Numbered from the stretch's first letter, positions 18,412-29,106 are shown. The stretch is DNA of 64,000 nucleotides from Paracoxiella cheracis (GCF_049348705.1 NZ_CP186485.1:1488001-1552000); one strand, 5' to 3'. Notes: generated by a model not told the origin, from the sequence alone. Made by a program: numbers and translations.

Positions 18412-18707
18412 GATGCTTTGCTATCAGTATCACTATGACTATGTATATGATCACCAATAAGCCATAATGCTTCTACGAGCATCTTTTTTTGTGGCTATGT
18501 AGAACTATCACCAACATGCCTAACAAAATTTTCCTGGAAATCTTCAGGCAGGTCAGCAAACATTGAAGCAAGTTGATCGATCGCTATATCTGTAGGCACC
18601 TCAGCATCTGACACACTCTTCAATGAAGTTAATTGAAAGGCCATTTCTTCGTTTAATCTATCCATTGCATATTGACTCAATTTAAATAGTTTATGTTCCA
18701 ACATCAC

Positions 18708-19162
18708 GCAGATATGCGATAATCAAAAATACGCCTATAATCTTTGGTTTATATTAAGATAGAGACTTTTGGATGAGTATATTCTCCAATTATAATACCT
18801 GCTGCCCGGAATTCATTAATGATCAGAAAAAATAATCAAATACCTACATAATGCACCCTGTCTTTTCATGACATCATTTACATAATAATGAGCCAAAGAA
18901 AAATTAAATAATGTAGTTAAATCGAAGGAAAATCTCTCTTGAAGCTTGTGTCACTATAGGCATAGGTACACGAAGCAGCAAGTTTTTCTCCCGAATTAAA
19001 AAATGCGCAAAACGAGCCTGTTGTTGGCTGTAGATCTTCAAAACATGAAACGACATCATTTATTTTTTTTCTTGCTAGTTAATAGTAAGGATGCTCATTC
19101 AATCTGGATTGCCACTGATTACGATTAGCATAGGTCTCTTCCTTATTCTCCAGATTCAACAA
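18708..19162. other. Gene-free spacer between two broken repeat-protein genes
   Basis: No supported gene. 18736-18760 contains TAATCTTTGGTTTATATTAA, about 30 bp upstream of the ankyrin-like start on the minus strand. A 20-base near match lies at 62672-62692. It may be a shared promoter element. Confidence 0.4.
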
Positions 19163-19240
19163 TCAAGAATTAAAATGAAGCTCATATAAACGCTGATATT
19201 CGTCACGACATTGACCTCCTTCAATAAGATCAATAGCAAT

Positions 19241-19489
19241 CGATGCGCGCCATGGAGAGCGAAGCGAAGGCGCGTATTCCGCGGTAGGCTCGGATTTTTT
19301 GCCGAGCGTAAGCGACTGCAAAAAATCTTTACGAGCCGTCAAGTCATTTGAGAGCCCGTGCGTAGTCGAGCCGTGAGGTCGCGGAGCGCGGGCGACGAGG
19401 ACGTCCGCGGCTATTTAAGTTGTCGCGTATTGCGAGTCGATTATTGACAGGGATGGCAATAATCTATCACGAGCATCGCGACACGCTTG
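19241..19489 (+). repeat. 249-bp structured repeat, copy D
   Basis: Inserted antisense near the 3' end of the leucine-rich repeat gene. Left flank CAAT, right CTGT. Removal restores the C-terminal 25 codons. Confidence 0.94.
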
Positions 19490-20140
19490 CTGTATTAATG
19501 CCAATTTATTTGACAACTCTGGCATTAAAGCACTAACCTCGATCAAGCAAGAAGCACGTCCTTTAGGATCTAAGTCAGGAATCCGATTGTGCCAAAACTT
19601 TAATAGCTTTTGAATATCATGAATTTCTGTTGAATCCGTATCAATGGAAGCTGCCATACATTTAGCTTTAATAGTATTCTCTAAAAAACCTTGAACAATT
19701 TTAAATAGTTCATCCGGTACCTCCTGAGTATAGAAGTTAAAGCAATTAAAACTTAAATCAATCTGATCAAACAGTGATTCAATATCCAGCCAATAATCTT
19801 GTGACACGCCGCCTAATATTACTTTTAAAATGTCTTCTTTAAATAAATTAAAAACCTCTAATGATCCGTTTAATTTTGGAAGCAGGGTATTGTTGCGCTT
19901 AATCAAAATCGAAAGGCTCTCATAAATAGCTTTTATTCCGATTTCAGGTATGTAGTTGTTATCAAGATTAATGGTTAAACCGCTGGGGATACCCCCACTT
20001 TCCAACGCTTCAGCAATGTATTGGGCTCCGCCTAAGCCAAAATTATTATTAGAAAGATCAATCGACAAGCCGCTAGGAGAGCTACCACTTTTTAATGCTT
20101 CTGCAATGTACCGAGCTCCTTCTCGCCCAATGTTATTATA

Positions 20141-20389
20141 CAAGCGTGTCGCGATGCTCGTGATAGATTATTGCCATCCCTGTCAATAATCGACTCGCAA
20201 TACGCGACAACTTAAATAGCCGCGGACGTCCTCGTCGCCCGCGCTCCGCGACCTCACGGCTCGACTACGCACGGGCTCTCAAATGACTTGACGGCTCGTA
20301 AAGATTTTTTGCAGTCGCTTACGCTCGGCAAAAAATCCGAGCCTACCGCGGAATACGCGCCTTCGCTTCGCTCTCCATGGCGCGCATCG
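20141..20389 (-). repeat. 249-bp structured repeat, copy E
   Basis: Inserted sense within a repeat unit of the leucine-rich repeat gene. Left flank CAGT, right TATA. Exact excision gives NLSIDLSYNNIGREG, a perfect repeat boundary. Confidence 0.95.
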
Positions 20390-20806
20390 ACTGAGATCAA
20401 TGCTTAAATTGTTTGGGGCATTCCCACTTTGTAAAGCCTCTGCAATGTGCCAAGCTCCCTCTTGGGCAATTTTATTAAAACAAAGATCCATATTTAAATC
20501 ATTTGGCGCATTACCGCTTTTTAATGCCTCTGCAATATGCTGGGCTCCCTCTCGCTCAATGTTATTAAAACCAAGATCAATGGTTAAGTCGTTTGGAGCG
20601 TTCCCGCTTTTTATTGCTTCTGCAATGTGCCAAACTTGCTCTGAGCTAATATTATTAGAACTAAGATCAATACTTAAGTCATTTGGAGCGTTCCCGCTTT
20701 TCAATGCCTGCGCAATATCCCGAATTTCCTCTGAACCAATGTGATTAAAACTAAGATTAATAGTTAAGTCACTTGGAGCCCCGCCGCTTTTCAAAGCCTC
20801 TGTAAT

Positions 20807-22776
20807 TTGGACTTTGGATAAATAAAATCCCTTGCCAGTTAGGACAATAATCAAAAAATGTGAGTTTCTAAATCTTAACCTGTTTTTTGCAGCAATTCGT
20901 AGAATTGCTCAGGTGTAAAATTTATTTTATCCAACCATGATTTTACTATCCCAATCAAATCCTCTATTTTTTCAGGGTCTGAGTTTTGCGTCTTTTCTTC
21001 AGTCCTCTGAATCGTTTTAATTTTTGAGTTGCTATTTTTGAAAATAGCAGGATGTCGCGTGCGTTTCCCCTGCGTATCACCTTTGGTTCTGCCTTGCGGA
21101 TTACCGCGTGGTTTGCAGAGATTAGCAGGCGTGCCAACGGTATCAAGCACCGTAGAAAAACCCCGTTGCGTTTGTGAAGGGGTCGCAGTTATTGATGGTT
21201 TTTCGTTATCCACTTGGAAGCTCGGCAAATACCGCTCCCATTTTTTCGGTAAAATCGGGGCAAGATTCCTCGCTAGATAAAGTTGCGTATACGCTAATGC
21301 TGTCATCCGCCACCAATCTTCTTCGTGCTTAACATCCGGTGTTTGGTATCGGTCAAATAACAGTTTGTCTTTACCAAAACGAAACAAGCGTGTCGCGATG
21401 CTCGTGATAGATTATTGCCATCCCTGTCAATAATCGACTCGCAATACGCGACAACTTAAATAGCCGCGGACGTCCTCGTCGCCCGCGCTCCGCGACCTCA
21501 CGGCTCGACTACGCACGGGCTCTCAAATGACTTGACGGCTCGTAAAGATTTTTTGCAGTCGCTTACGCTCGGCAAAAAATCCGAGCCTACCGCGGAATAC
21601 GCGCCTTCGCTTCGCTCTCCATGGCGCGCATCGGTAGTGTTCAATGTCATAGCGTCTATCGTAATAGTGATACGCTTCTAATGCTGTGATTTCATTACGT
21701 CGTTCACCAGCGAGTCCTAACCAGAGTGGATTTTTATATAAAGATTTACCGTTAGCATCAACCGCAACCAATTGCACAACAGTAACAGGATGCTCATATC
21801 CTTTAAATTGCTTTGAACCACGCAGTAATTGGTCACGCCATATTTTAATCTCCAATTGGTAAGTTTTGCCACTGCGGGTTGTAATGGGTTGCTGCACAAT
21901 CTCATCGGATTCACGGTGAGTCGTGCTGTCGTTTAGTTTCATCGCATCACCATAGCGTTTTATACTTCCTGAGGTATTATCTTCTATTGATGCGGGCGCG
22001 AAAACATTACGGGTACTGTTAAAACGGAAAAGATGTACCCAATTGGGATTTTCGCTAACCAGTTTACGGCAAGCTTCTGTACCATATTTTGAATCAGCCA
22101 CGCTAACCACCAATTTATGAGTAAGCGCTAAGTCTGCAATACAACGGTTAATTTGCTGCATCCCAACTACATTGCCTTTTTCATCGCTTTTAACGCGCCT
22201 CGTATCCAGTGGAACTAACCAATGCTTTTCTTGAGCTGCACCATCATTGGGCAATAGTGATACCGTTGAATATTCATGTCCAATGGTAATCGGTTTGTTA
22301 CCCGGTGCTGGATTAGGGCTGTAAACCACATGGCGATCTTCAACACAGTGTGCACTTTGACGCGACTGTGGTGTCGTATCCGCAATAATGATCACACGGT
22401 CATCGCTATGACTCACATGTTCATATTGTATTTTCATCATGCTATCCCAACAATTTGCTACCGACAAACCATCGCTAATCGCATCGGTAATACTACTGTA
22501 TTCACGTTCAAAGTATGGCGATTCACATAATTCTATGGGTGTTTTGCAGCGATGGCCATGGCTTGAAAGGGCATCGAGTAAATTCATATTGGCATCGCGT
22601 CGCGCGGGGAAGATGTTGTAGAGGAATGTACGGAATTGTTTTAGTTTTTCTGTCGCTAACATCGTTTGTTCCTTATTTTATTTTTTCGAACAAACGTTGT
22701 TTACAACGTAAAATTTTTTTTCGGTTTCTATGTCAAGCAATTTTTAATTATTTTTATAAATTTATCCAAAGTCCAA
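20807..22776 (-). mobile_element. IS4-type element carrying a 249-bp repeat
   Basis: Inverted ends TTGGACTTTGGATAAAT and a 6-bp duplication TGTAAT on both sides show a genuine transposition into the leucine-rich repeat gene. Length is 1970 bp, or 1721 bp after removing copy F. The transposase (20875-22662) is split by copy F and so is inactive; both halves are otherwise like the intact copies. Confidence 0.95.
21385..21633 (-). repeat. 249-bp structured repeat, copy F
   Basis: The empty site is known from intact IS4 copies: CACTAC/TTTCGT. The element sits exactly between, with no duplication or loss. Confidence 0.97.
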
Positions 22777-23214
22777 TGTAATGTCTCTCACTTTTCCCGA
22801 ACTGAGATTGTTACAACAAAAGTTAAGGGTTAAACCACTTGGTGCCTCACCGCTTTTCAACACCGCTGCAATGTTTCGAACTTCCTCAGAACTAATGCGG
22901 TTAAAACTAAAATTAATGGTTAAGTCGCTTGGTGCCTTCCCGCTTTTTAACACCTCTGCAATGTTCCAGACCCCCTCCGAAGTAATGCTAGTAAACCTAA
23001 GATCAATGGTTGAACCATTTAGCGCGTTGCCAAAGTTAACCATCTCAATAAACTCATCCAGCGTCATAATTATAAATCCATTTTGTGTTTTATAAAGCAC
23101 GCCTCATAATATAGAGGCGTCTTAAAAGAGTACTTTTTGTTAAGATTAAAATTTTCTTAAATAAAAAGAAATATTACGGTAGGTTTTACTTGTTTTTTTG
23201 AGTAAAGATGCTCA

Positions 23215-24714
23215 TTATCTGATTTTAATAGGAAGATTAAATCCTCTATCATCAAGCAGCTCATTTTTCTGATTAATCCAGCCCAATTTTTTTAAAATTT
23301 TTAGTGTCCTGTGCCCACTCTCTTCCAGCGCATGGTGAAAAACATCTTGTAGCGTCAAGTTATCCTCCTTTCGATGTGCATTATAAAGCCGTGACCGTCT
23401 AAATAACCCAAAACAACCTTGCTTAGATTTTCTGAATTCTTGATCATACTCCACTTTAAAAACTTCAAGGCATACTTTTTCATGTAGCCATTCTGAGGGT
23501 GATATCCGTCTTAACTCTGCTAGCAGGCCTTTTTGCTTCAAAAAGTCACGAAAATTATTGGCTAACAAATAATGCACCTCTGTTGTCGGGTGGACATCAT
23601 CCCAAAACATATACCCTGGTGCTGGTGAGGTGCGGGCTCCTGTGATAGTAAAATTACTGGACTTTGTATATGCTTTTTTCAACAGGCCAGGGTTTATTGA
23701 TGTCGTATCGTAAGTAAAATCTCCCTGGCCATAATAAACCTGAGTAAAAACCGTATTAATGTCATATAAATCTATAGTGCAGTGCTGAGCATATTTCTTT
23801 GCTAGCGCTTTCATTTGAGTCACTAATTTTTTATTAAAGTACTTTATAACGGCCTGCGCATTTTCTCGATCAGCTATACTTTTTTCTTGATATCGCGGCG
23901 TCAAAGAAATATCTGGCATGTTGACTAGGACAAATTGCCGATATCCACTAGCGACCAATGCTTCAAGATTTTGTATTCTTTCTTGGATTATTCTATCTGC
24001 TTCAACAATGGTGGGCTTTCCGTTAACGGTAATTAGGTCATTTGCGCCAGACCACTCTATTACTAGCGTTGTTGCCTTTTCAGATGGTGAAACACCATAT
24101 TCCCTATCATTTCTCAGCACTAATGCCCGCTTTTCTGCTAATGTTGCAACGGTTAGTCGAGCACCTTCTTCTGCCACATGAAAAGTAATCTTGCGGCGAT
24201 AATCATAAGCCGTTAACCCACCTTCAGCATAACTTCTAGCAACCAATTGCTCTTTAAACATCGCCTTTTTATCATCATTTAAAGTGTAGTCTGGGTGGAG
24301 GCGTCCAGTAATAACTTGGTCTGAAACATCATCGATATTTGGAACCCCCCTGTTCCATTCTGAATTATAACGTTGTGTAATGATTTCATCTGAAATCATC
24401 TCAGCATCAAAAACCATGCTTTTTGATCTTGTTAAAGCACTTCTTTTGTTTTGCTGCATCTGTTTTTCTTCTTGCTCATTAATGGTCTCAGAAATCAAAT
24501 AGTCTGCCCAGGTGTAGCCATTGGTAAACCGACCACGTGGTGAATTTTTCGATAATCCAGATAACCAGCGCATTGGAAGAAAACCGAATACATTTCGGTG
24601 ATCTAATGATCCGCGATCCGTCAAGCTATCACCAATCATGAGATATTGATGCACCGCATAAACGGGATGTGATTTTTTCTTTGATCTAAAAAAACGATAA
24701 TGCATAGGAATCAA
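23215..24714 (-). CDS. GDSL/SGNH-family lipase or acyltransferase
   Basis: 499 residues. Block I is YLMIGDSLTDRGSL near residue 26 with the nucleophilic Ser, block III IEWSGANDL supplies the Asn, and block V WDDVHPTTEVHYLLA supplies the catalytic Asp/His. A long insertion rich in charged residues (about 80-150) and a C-terminal extension of about 100 residues with FRKSKQGCFGLFRRSR are unusual. There is no signal peptide, unlike secreted type II substrates, so if exported it would use another route. Legionella has related GDSL lysophospholipases/acyltransferases (PlaA, PlaC, PlaJ). It lies 147 bp after the leucine-rich repeat gene start on the same strand and seems intact. Confidence 0.82.
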   Translation of the reverse strand: MIPMHYRFFRSKKKSHPVYAVHQYLMIGDSLTDRGSLDHRNVFGFLPMRWLSGLSKNSPRGRFTNGYTWADYLISETINEQEEKQMQQNKRSALTRSKSMVFDAEMISDEIITQRYNSEWNRGVPNIDDVSDQVITGRLHPDYTLNDDKKAMFKEQLVARSYAEGGLTAYDYRRKITFHVAEEGARLTVATLAEKRALVLRNDREYGVSPSEKATTLVIEWSGANDLITVNGKPTIVEADRIIQERIQNLEALVASGYRQFVLVNMPDISLTPRYQEKSIADRENAQAVIKYFNKKLVTQMKALAKKYAQHCTIDLYDINTVFTQVYYGQGDFTYDTTSINPGLLKKAYTKSSNFTITGARTSPAPGYMFWDDVHPTTEVHYLLANNFRDFLKQKGLLAELRRISPSEWLHEKVCLEVFKVEYDQEFRKSKQGCFGLFRRSRLYNAHRKEDNLTLQDVFHHALEESGHRTLKILKKLGWINQKNELLDDRGFNLPIKIR

Positions 24715-24858
24715 TTCTTACTGTAAAAAGGCTCGCTTGCCCTCAATGGAAATTCTCCCAAGAGAATATTAATGTTTCGTTAAAAATAGAATAAATTTTG
24801 GGGGTTATTTCTATATAAAAATTCATGATTGAAAAAAATGCTTTACCGTTTCCTTAAA

Positions 24859-26235
24859 TTATGTATTCAACTTACTACGAAATCGGCTGTAAGCAAAATA
24901 AACAATGAACCCTAACGCCATCCAAATAATAAAACGAATCCAGGTTTCTCCTGGCAGATTAATCGTTAAATAGAGGCAAGAGAAAATACCTAATATTGAA
25001 ATGACTGGAAATAAAGGCGTTTTGAATGGGCGGTGCATATTGGGATACATATAACGTAAAATAATCACACCCGTACACACAATAGCAAATGCTATCAACG
25101 TACCAATGTTTACTAATTCTGCGAGCTCGCTGATAGGAATAAGCGCTGAAAAAATACTCACAACACACCCTGTACTGAGGATTATTCTAACCGGCGTTCT
25201 TGTTTGTGGATGGATATGTTCAAAATATTTTGGTAACAAATGATCTCTCGCCATTGCAAGAAATACCCGCGTGAGCCCATAATACATAACAAGAATCACT
25301 GTGGTTAAACCTGCAATGGCTCCGACCGCAACTAAACCAGCAATAACCCTTGCGCCCACCTCTAATAATGCATGACTGATGGGTGAGCTAACATTTAATG
25401 AGGTGTATGACACCATGCCGGTCAACAATCCTGAAACAACGATGTATAAAAGCGTACAGATAACGAGCGAGGCGATGATACCAATGGGCAAGTCACGCCC
25501 CGGATTGACGACTTCGTCTGCCGTGGTTGACACAGCATCAAAGCCAATATAGGCGAAAAATATTAACGCCGCACCAGACATTACCCCCTTCCAACCGAAG
25601 GGGGCAAAAGGATGCCAGTATGCTGGGTTAAAATGTTTAATGGCTACAATAATAAATACCGCAATAACTAAAAGCTTGATGGCGACCATCGTAGCATTAA
25701 ATCGCGCACTCATTTTCACACCAATAGCAAGCAATGCCATGACCAAAAGTACGATGATCAATGCCGGCAAATTTAAGATACCACCATCTCCAGGAGTGTG
25801 TAGCAGAGCATAGGGAATGTGCCAACCAATTGAGAGTAATATTGAATGAAAGTAATGGCTCCATCCCGAGGCTACCGTTGAAACGGATAAGGCATATTCT
25901 AATAATAAATCCCAGCCAATAATCCAAGCAGGCAATTCACCCAACCCAACGTAAGCATAATTATAGGCGCTGCCACAGCCGCCAATGCTAGAAGCAAGTT
26001 CGGCATAAGACAACGCAGCAAAACCGCAGGCCAGCCCTGATAAAACGAATGAGAAAATAGTGGATGGCCCTGCTTTAGTCGCCGCTGCAATACCAGTGAG
26101 CACGAAAATACCGGCGCCAATGATTGCGCCAATACCAAATAGCGTTAAGTCCCAGGCACTCAAACAGCGCAGCAGGTCACTATGAGCCTCGTCATGGGCT
26201 ATGTTTGGTTTTTTGCGTAGTATGCTTTTAAACAT
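24859..26235 (-). CDS. APC-family cationic amino-acid permease
   Basis: About 458 residues with twelve predicted membrane helices. The motif GIGAIIGAGIFVLTGIAA in helix 1 is the unwound substrate-binding helix of the CAT/YfnA group, and FFAYIGFDAVSTTADEVVNPGRDLP marks helix 6 and the following loop. The ATG at 26235 is chosen because AAGGG lies four bases upstream, although the frame is open to 26271. Relatives take up arginine, lysine or other amino acids. Since the arc-operon antiporter is truncated, this protein might supply arginine, but that is speculation. Intact. Confidence 0.88.
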   Translation of the reverse strand: MFKSILRKKPNIAHDEAHSDLLRCLSAWDLTLFGIGAIIGAGIFVLTGIAAATKAGPSTIFSFVLSGLACGFAALSYAELASSIGGCGSAYNYAYVGLGELPAWIIGWDLLLEYALSVSTVASGWSHYFHSILLSIGWHIPYALLHTPGDGGILNLPALIIVLLVMALLAIGVKMSARFNATMVAIKLLVIAVFIIVAIKHFNPAYWHPFAPFGWKGVMSGAALIFFAYIGFDAVSTTADEVVNPGRDLPIGIIASLVICTLLYIVVSGLLTGMVSYTSLNVSSPISHALLEVGARVIAGLVAVGAIAGLTTVILVMYYGLTRVFLAMARDHLLPKYFEHIHPQTRTPVRIILSTGCVVSIFSALIPISELAELVNIGTLIAFAIVCTGVIILRYMYPNMHRPFKTPLFPVISILGIFSCLYLTINLPGETWIRFIIWMALGFIVYFAYSRFRSKLNT

Positions 26236-26613
26236 CAGTCCCTTAATCACCCCACAGAAAAGAACGTCCATCTTTGGCTAATCTGAACGCTCTCAAAGTT
26301 TTTAACGGCTTTGTTGCCTAACCTCACGGCTTTGTCTGTGTCGCAAAATTTAGGCGCAACGATAACTCGCCGGCATTCCTAGCCGTGTCATTTTATTTAA
26401 CACACCACAACCGATCATTGATTCGATTTTTTGCCGTACAAAATCTCGAGCATGTAACGTACTACCCAATATTCTTTTGTAGCGTTGAATCGCCAACTCT
26501 GAATAATTCCGATAACCGTATTGTCTTATTCGTTGCCAAGCCATTCGGCCCAATGCTTTTAGTTGCTTAACATTACCATTACGTTGTGTATGATTATTTT
26601 TATCATAAACAGC

Positions 26614-26862
26614 CGATGCGCGCCATGGAGAGCGAAGCGAAGGCGCGTATTCCGCGGTAGGCTCGGATTTTTTGCCGAGCGTAAGCGACTGCAAAAAATC
26701 TTTACGAGCCGTCAAGTCATTTGAGAGCCCGTGCGTAGTCGAGCCGTGAGGTCGCGGAGCGCGGGCGACGAGGACGTCCGCGGCTATTTAAGTTGTCGCG
26801 TATTGCGAGTCGATTATTGACAGGGATGGCAATAATCTATCACGAGCATCGCGACACGCTTG
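26614..26862 (+). repeat. 249-bp structured repeat, copy G
   Basis: Empty site AAACAGC/ATCACT known from the intact IS5 copy. Inserted exactly, with no duplication, antisense to the transposase. Confidence 0.97.
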
Positions 26863-27323
26863 ATCACTATCAGGCGGAATTATTATAGCGGCTCCTTTAA
26901 AGTAATTTGATAATATTTCATAAACAGGATTCTTATCGTAGGCACCATCGGCGCTGACATGGCCCACTTTGCAAGTAAGTTGCTTTGATAACGTTGCAAC
27001 GCTTTGGCAATCCGCCGTAAAGCGATCCGTTAAATCATTACCATGAATAATATGTTTATTATCAACGGCTATATGCAATTTACGCCAACTCCGTTTGGCT
27101 GATAATGTATATGTTTCCTGATGCCATTCACCTCTGCCAAACCGTTTTAACCCAGTGGAGTCAAGGGCGATAGCCACAACGCTTTTATCTGCCGATTCCG
27201 TTTTCCTGTAACGAGGCGACTGAATAGTTAAAAGCGCTAACCGTTTTGACAAGCAACTGTAATCCGGTGATTTTATATTAAGGGCTTTCATCTTGAAAAT
27301 TGAATTCATAAACCCTTGACATT

Positions 27324-27604
27324 CGATGCGAGCCATGGAGAGGCGAAGCCGATGGCGAGTATTCCGCGGCAGCCGCCGATTTTTGACAGAGCGGAGTGCC
27401 GAAGGAACGGAGTTCCGTAGGCAGCGTAGCGAGTGGCAAAAATCTGTAGGCGGCGTCGAGTCATCTGGAGACAGTGCGCAGTCGGCCGCGAGGTCGCGGA
27501 GCGCTGTCGACGGGGACGTCTGCGGCTATTTAGGTTGTCGCGTATTGCGAGTCGATTATTGACAGGGATGCCAATAATCTATCACGAGCATCGCGACACA
27601 CTTC
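27324..27604 (+). repeat. 281-bp structured repeat, copy H (long form)
   Basis: Empty site GACATT/GCCTCA known from the intact IS5 copy. The long form shares its first and last segments with the 249-bp form and ends CACTTC instead of CGCTTG. Confidence 0.97.
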
Positions 27605-28098
27605 GCCTCAACGCTAAACGAAAAACTTGCCGAATTTCATGGCACGTAATGATCGCAAGATCCGTGAACTTTTGGGGTGCGCCTTTGCCATCATACACAC
27701 GATCTTTTTCATACCACGAATGAATAATATCATCGGATATCCAGATTTCAATATTGGCACGATTGCGTAATGCATTATTATATTCACGCCAATTGCTCAC
27801 CTTGTATTTCTGCTTGGGAATCGTCCAGCCTTTTTTGTTTGGATATTTATTTGGCATATGAACCGCCTTCTGCTTGAAAACCCTGGGGTGCTGATTATAA
27901 TATAGACAGCAAAAATTACATAGATTGTTCATGTTTTAGTTAGGCAACAAAGCCAAGATGCGGCGTGTTTACGTGCGCGGATTGAACAAAATTGAGAGCA
28001 CACGCTAATTTTTTTAGGACTTTTTTTAGGAAAATGGTAGTTGAAAGAAAAATAAACAAAACGAATGGGCTTTATCATATTGTTTTATAGTGATTAAT

Positions 28099-28175
28099 TG
28101 GCGGGCCCGGACGGATTCGAACCGCCGACCGCCTGGTTCGAAGCCAGATACTCTATCCAACTGAGCTACGGGCCC
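28099..28175 (-). tRNA. tRNA-Arg (anticodon TCG)
   Basis: A complete 77-nt cloverleaf on the minus strand. The acceptor is GGGCCCG/CGGGCCC with discriminator G and encoded CCA, the D-arm is GCTCAGTTGGATAGAGT, the anticodon loop is CTTCGAA giving TCG, and the T-arm is GGCGGTTCGAATCCGTC. It reads Arg codons CGA (and possibly CGG). Confidence 0.95.
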
Positions 28176-28327
28176 ATAATTTTTCGATATCTTCCGTACA
28201 TCCCTGTACTAATATATACATACTTCTCTATGCACACGGCCACCCATCCATGGGCGGCGCTCAACGGGCAAAAAGATTCACTGGATCTTTTTGCTGGGCC
28301 GTTTCGCCTGAGCTACGGGCCCATAAT
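28161..28327. repeat. Duplicated tRNA-Arg 5' end flanking a hairpin block
   Basis: CTGAGCTACGGGCCCATAAT occurs at 28161-28180 (start of the tRNA) and again at 28308-28327. Between them lies a GC-rich fold: CAAAAAGAT at 28269-28277 pairs with ATCTTTTTG at 28285-28293, enclosed by ACGGCC (28236-28241) and GGCCGT (28297-28302). It may be a second tRNA copy destroyed by insertion of a palindromic element. Confidence 0.6.
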
Positions 28328-28404
28328 ACCGTCTAAGAAAGCGCATCATATTATCACAGGATAACGTCTTCAGCTACAGACTTGAAAAAGACTCAAGGGC
28401 ACCC

Positions 28405-28685
28405 CGATGCGAGCCATGGAGAGGCGAAGCCGATGGCGAGTATTCCGCGGCAGCCGCCGATTTTTGACAGAGCGGAGTGCCGAAGGAACGGAGTTCCGTA
28501 GGCAGCGTAGCGAGTGGCAAAAATCTGTAGGCGGCGTCGAGTCATCTGGAGACAGTGCGCAGTCGGCCGCGAGGTCGCGGAGCGCTGTCGACGGGGACGT
28601 CCGCGGCTATTTAGGTTGTCGCGTATTGCGAGTCGATTATTGACAGGGATGCCAATAATCTATCACGAGCATCGCGACACACTTC
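28405..28685 (+). repeat. 281-bp structured repeat, copy I (long form)
   Basis: Left flank ACCC, the one full copy without C at position -4; right TCTT. It lies in decayed spacer between the tRNA-Arg region and a gene-start fragment. Confidence 0.94.
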
Positions 28686-28755
28686 TCTTGTAATTGCTTT
28701 AAAACCCTAAAACACTTTATCGATTTCAATTGCTTGCCAATACAAGAGGAAGTTT

Positions 28756-28857
28756 ATGTTTTCGGAAAATGCCTTAAGCATACACACTTTGCAAACAAGA
28801 ACGCATGCTTTGCTTAACAGCATTCGCCGTAAGTGGTTTTTTGAGTATCGTTTCAAA
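28756..28857 (+). pseudogene. Gene-start fragment of unknown family
   Basis: After an AGAGGA ribosome site the frame reads MFSENALSIHTLQTRTHALL and continues NSIRRKWFFEYRFK until the 249-bp repeat at 28858. Beyond the repeat the frame would end after ISLFNHF. A decayed relative of its leader and first codons is at 14597-14660, so it belonged to a duplicated gene. I do not recognise it. Confidence 0.5.
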
Positions 28858-29106
28858 CGATGCGCGCCATGGAGAGCGAAGCGAAGGCGCGTATTCCGCG
28901 GTAGGCTCGGATTTTTTGCCGAGCGTAAGCGACTGCAAAAAATCTTTACGAGCCGTCAAGTCATTTGAGAGCCCGTGCGTAGTCGAGCCGTGAGGTCGCG
29001 GAGCGCGGGCGACGAGGACGTCCGCGGCTATTTAAGTTGTCGCGTATTGCGAGTCGATTATTGACAGGGATGGCAATAATCTATCACGAGCATCGCGACA
29101 CGCTTG
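28858..29106 (+). repeat. 249-bp structured repeat, copy J
   Basis: Left flank CAAA, right ATTT. Ends the gene-start fragment at 28756. Confidence 0.94.

Larger units (their letters stand above)
16199..18707 (-). pseudogene. Ankyrin-like repeat protein, broken (possible effector)
   Basis: Removing the repeats at 17180-17428 and 18163-18411 joins one minus-strand frame: MMLEHKLFKLSQYAMDRLNE, then (after an in-frame TAG at 18495-18497) MLVEALWLIGDHIHSHSDTD, an alpha-helical middle, and a C-terminal array of at least five near-identical 49-residue units of the type AAQNGHAACIEKLIEGAIKA plus a variable DRRDALLEQMLL arm. The AxxNGHxxxIxxLI core is ankyrin-like with an extra helix. The 3' end is lost at an IS4 remnant. 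Four lesions (stop codon, two repeats, truncation) make it a pseudogene. Such proteins are common secreted effectors in Legionellales; secretion here is only inferred. Confidence 0.78.
19163..23067 (-). pseudogene. Leucine-rich repeat (RNase-inhibitor type) protein, disrupted
   Basis: One continuous frame is recovered after removing copies D and E and the IS4 element at 20807-22776. It starts MTLDEFIEMVNFGNALNG and carries about nine 28-32 residue repeats of the form IAEALKSGNAPNDLTIDLGFNNI, typical of RNase-inhibitor/NLR-like leucine-rich repeats. A helical C-terminal domain follows, ending ELHFNS at 19163. Joins seen: RDIT/EALKSGG across the IS, SIDLS/YNNIGREG across E, and LALIQ/IAIDLIEGG across D. 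Such eukaryotic-like repeats usually bind proteins and occur in secreted effectors. A GTG at 23100 is an alternative start. No other lesion was seen, so the insertions look recent. Confidence 0.8.
26307..27954 (-). mobile_element. IS5-like element, second copy, carrying two structured repeats
   Basis: Same ends and internal sequence as the 1118-bp copy at 14727, enlarged by a 249-bp repeat (26614-26862) and a 281-bp repeat (27324-27604). 1648 minus 530 gives 1118 bp exactly. The transposase is split into three pieces and is inactive. No flanking duplication is visible. Confidence 0.95.

Noticed and set aside
21385..26862. The structured repeat as a self-splicing group I or II intron
   Set aside because: It lies in sense and antisense orientation to host genes, lacks the GTGYG start and AY end of group II and the conserved group I core, so splicing would fail in about half the sites.
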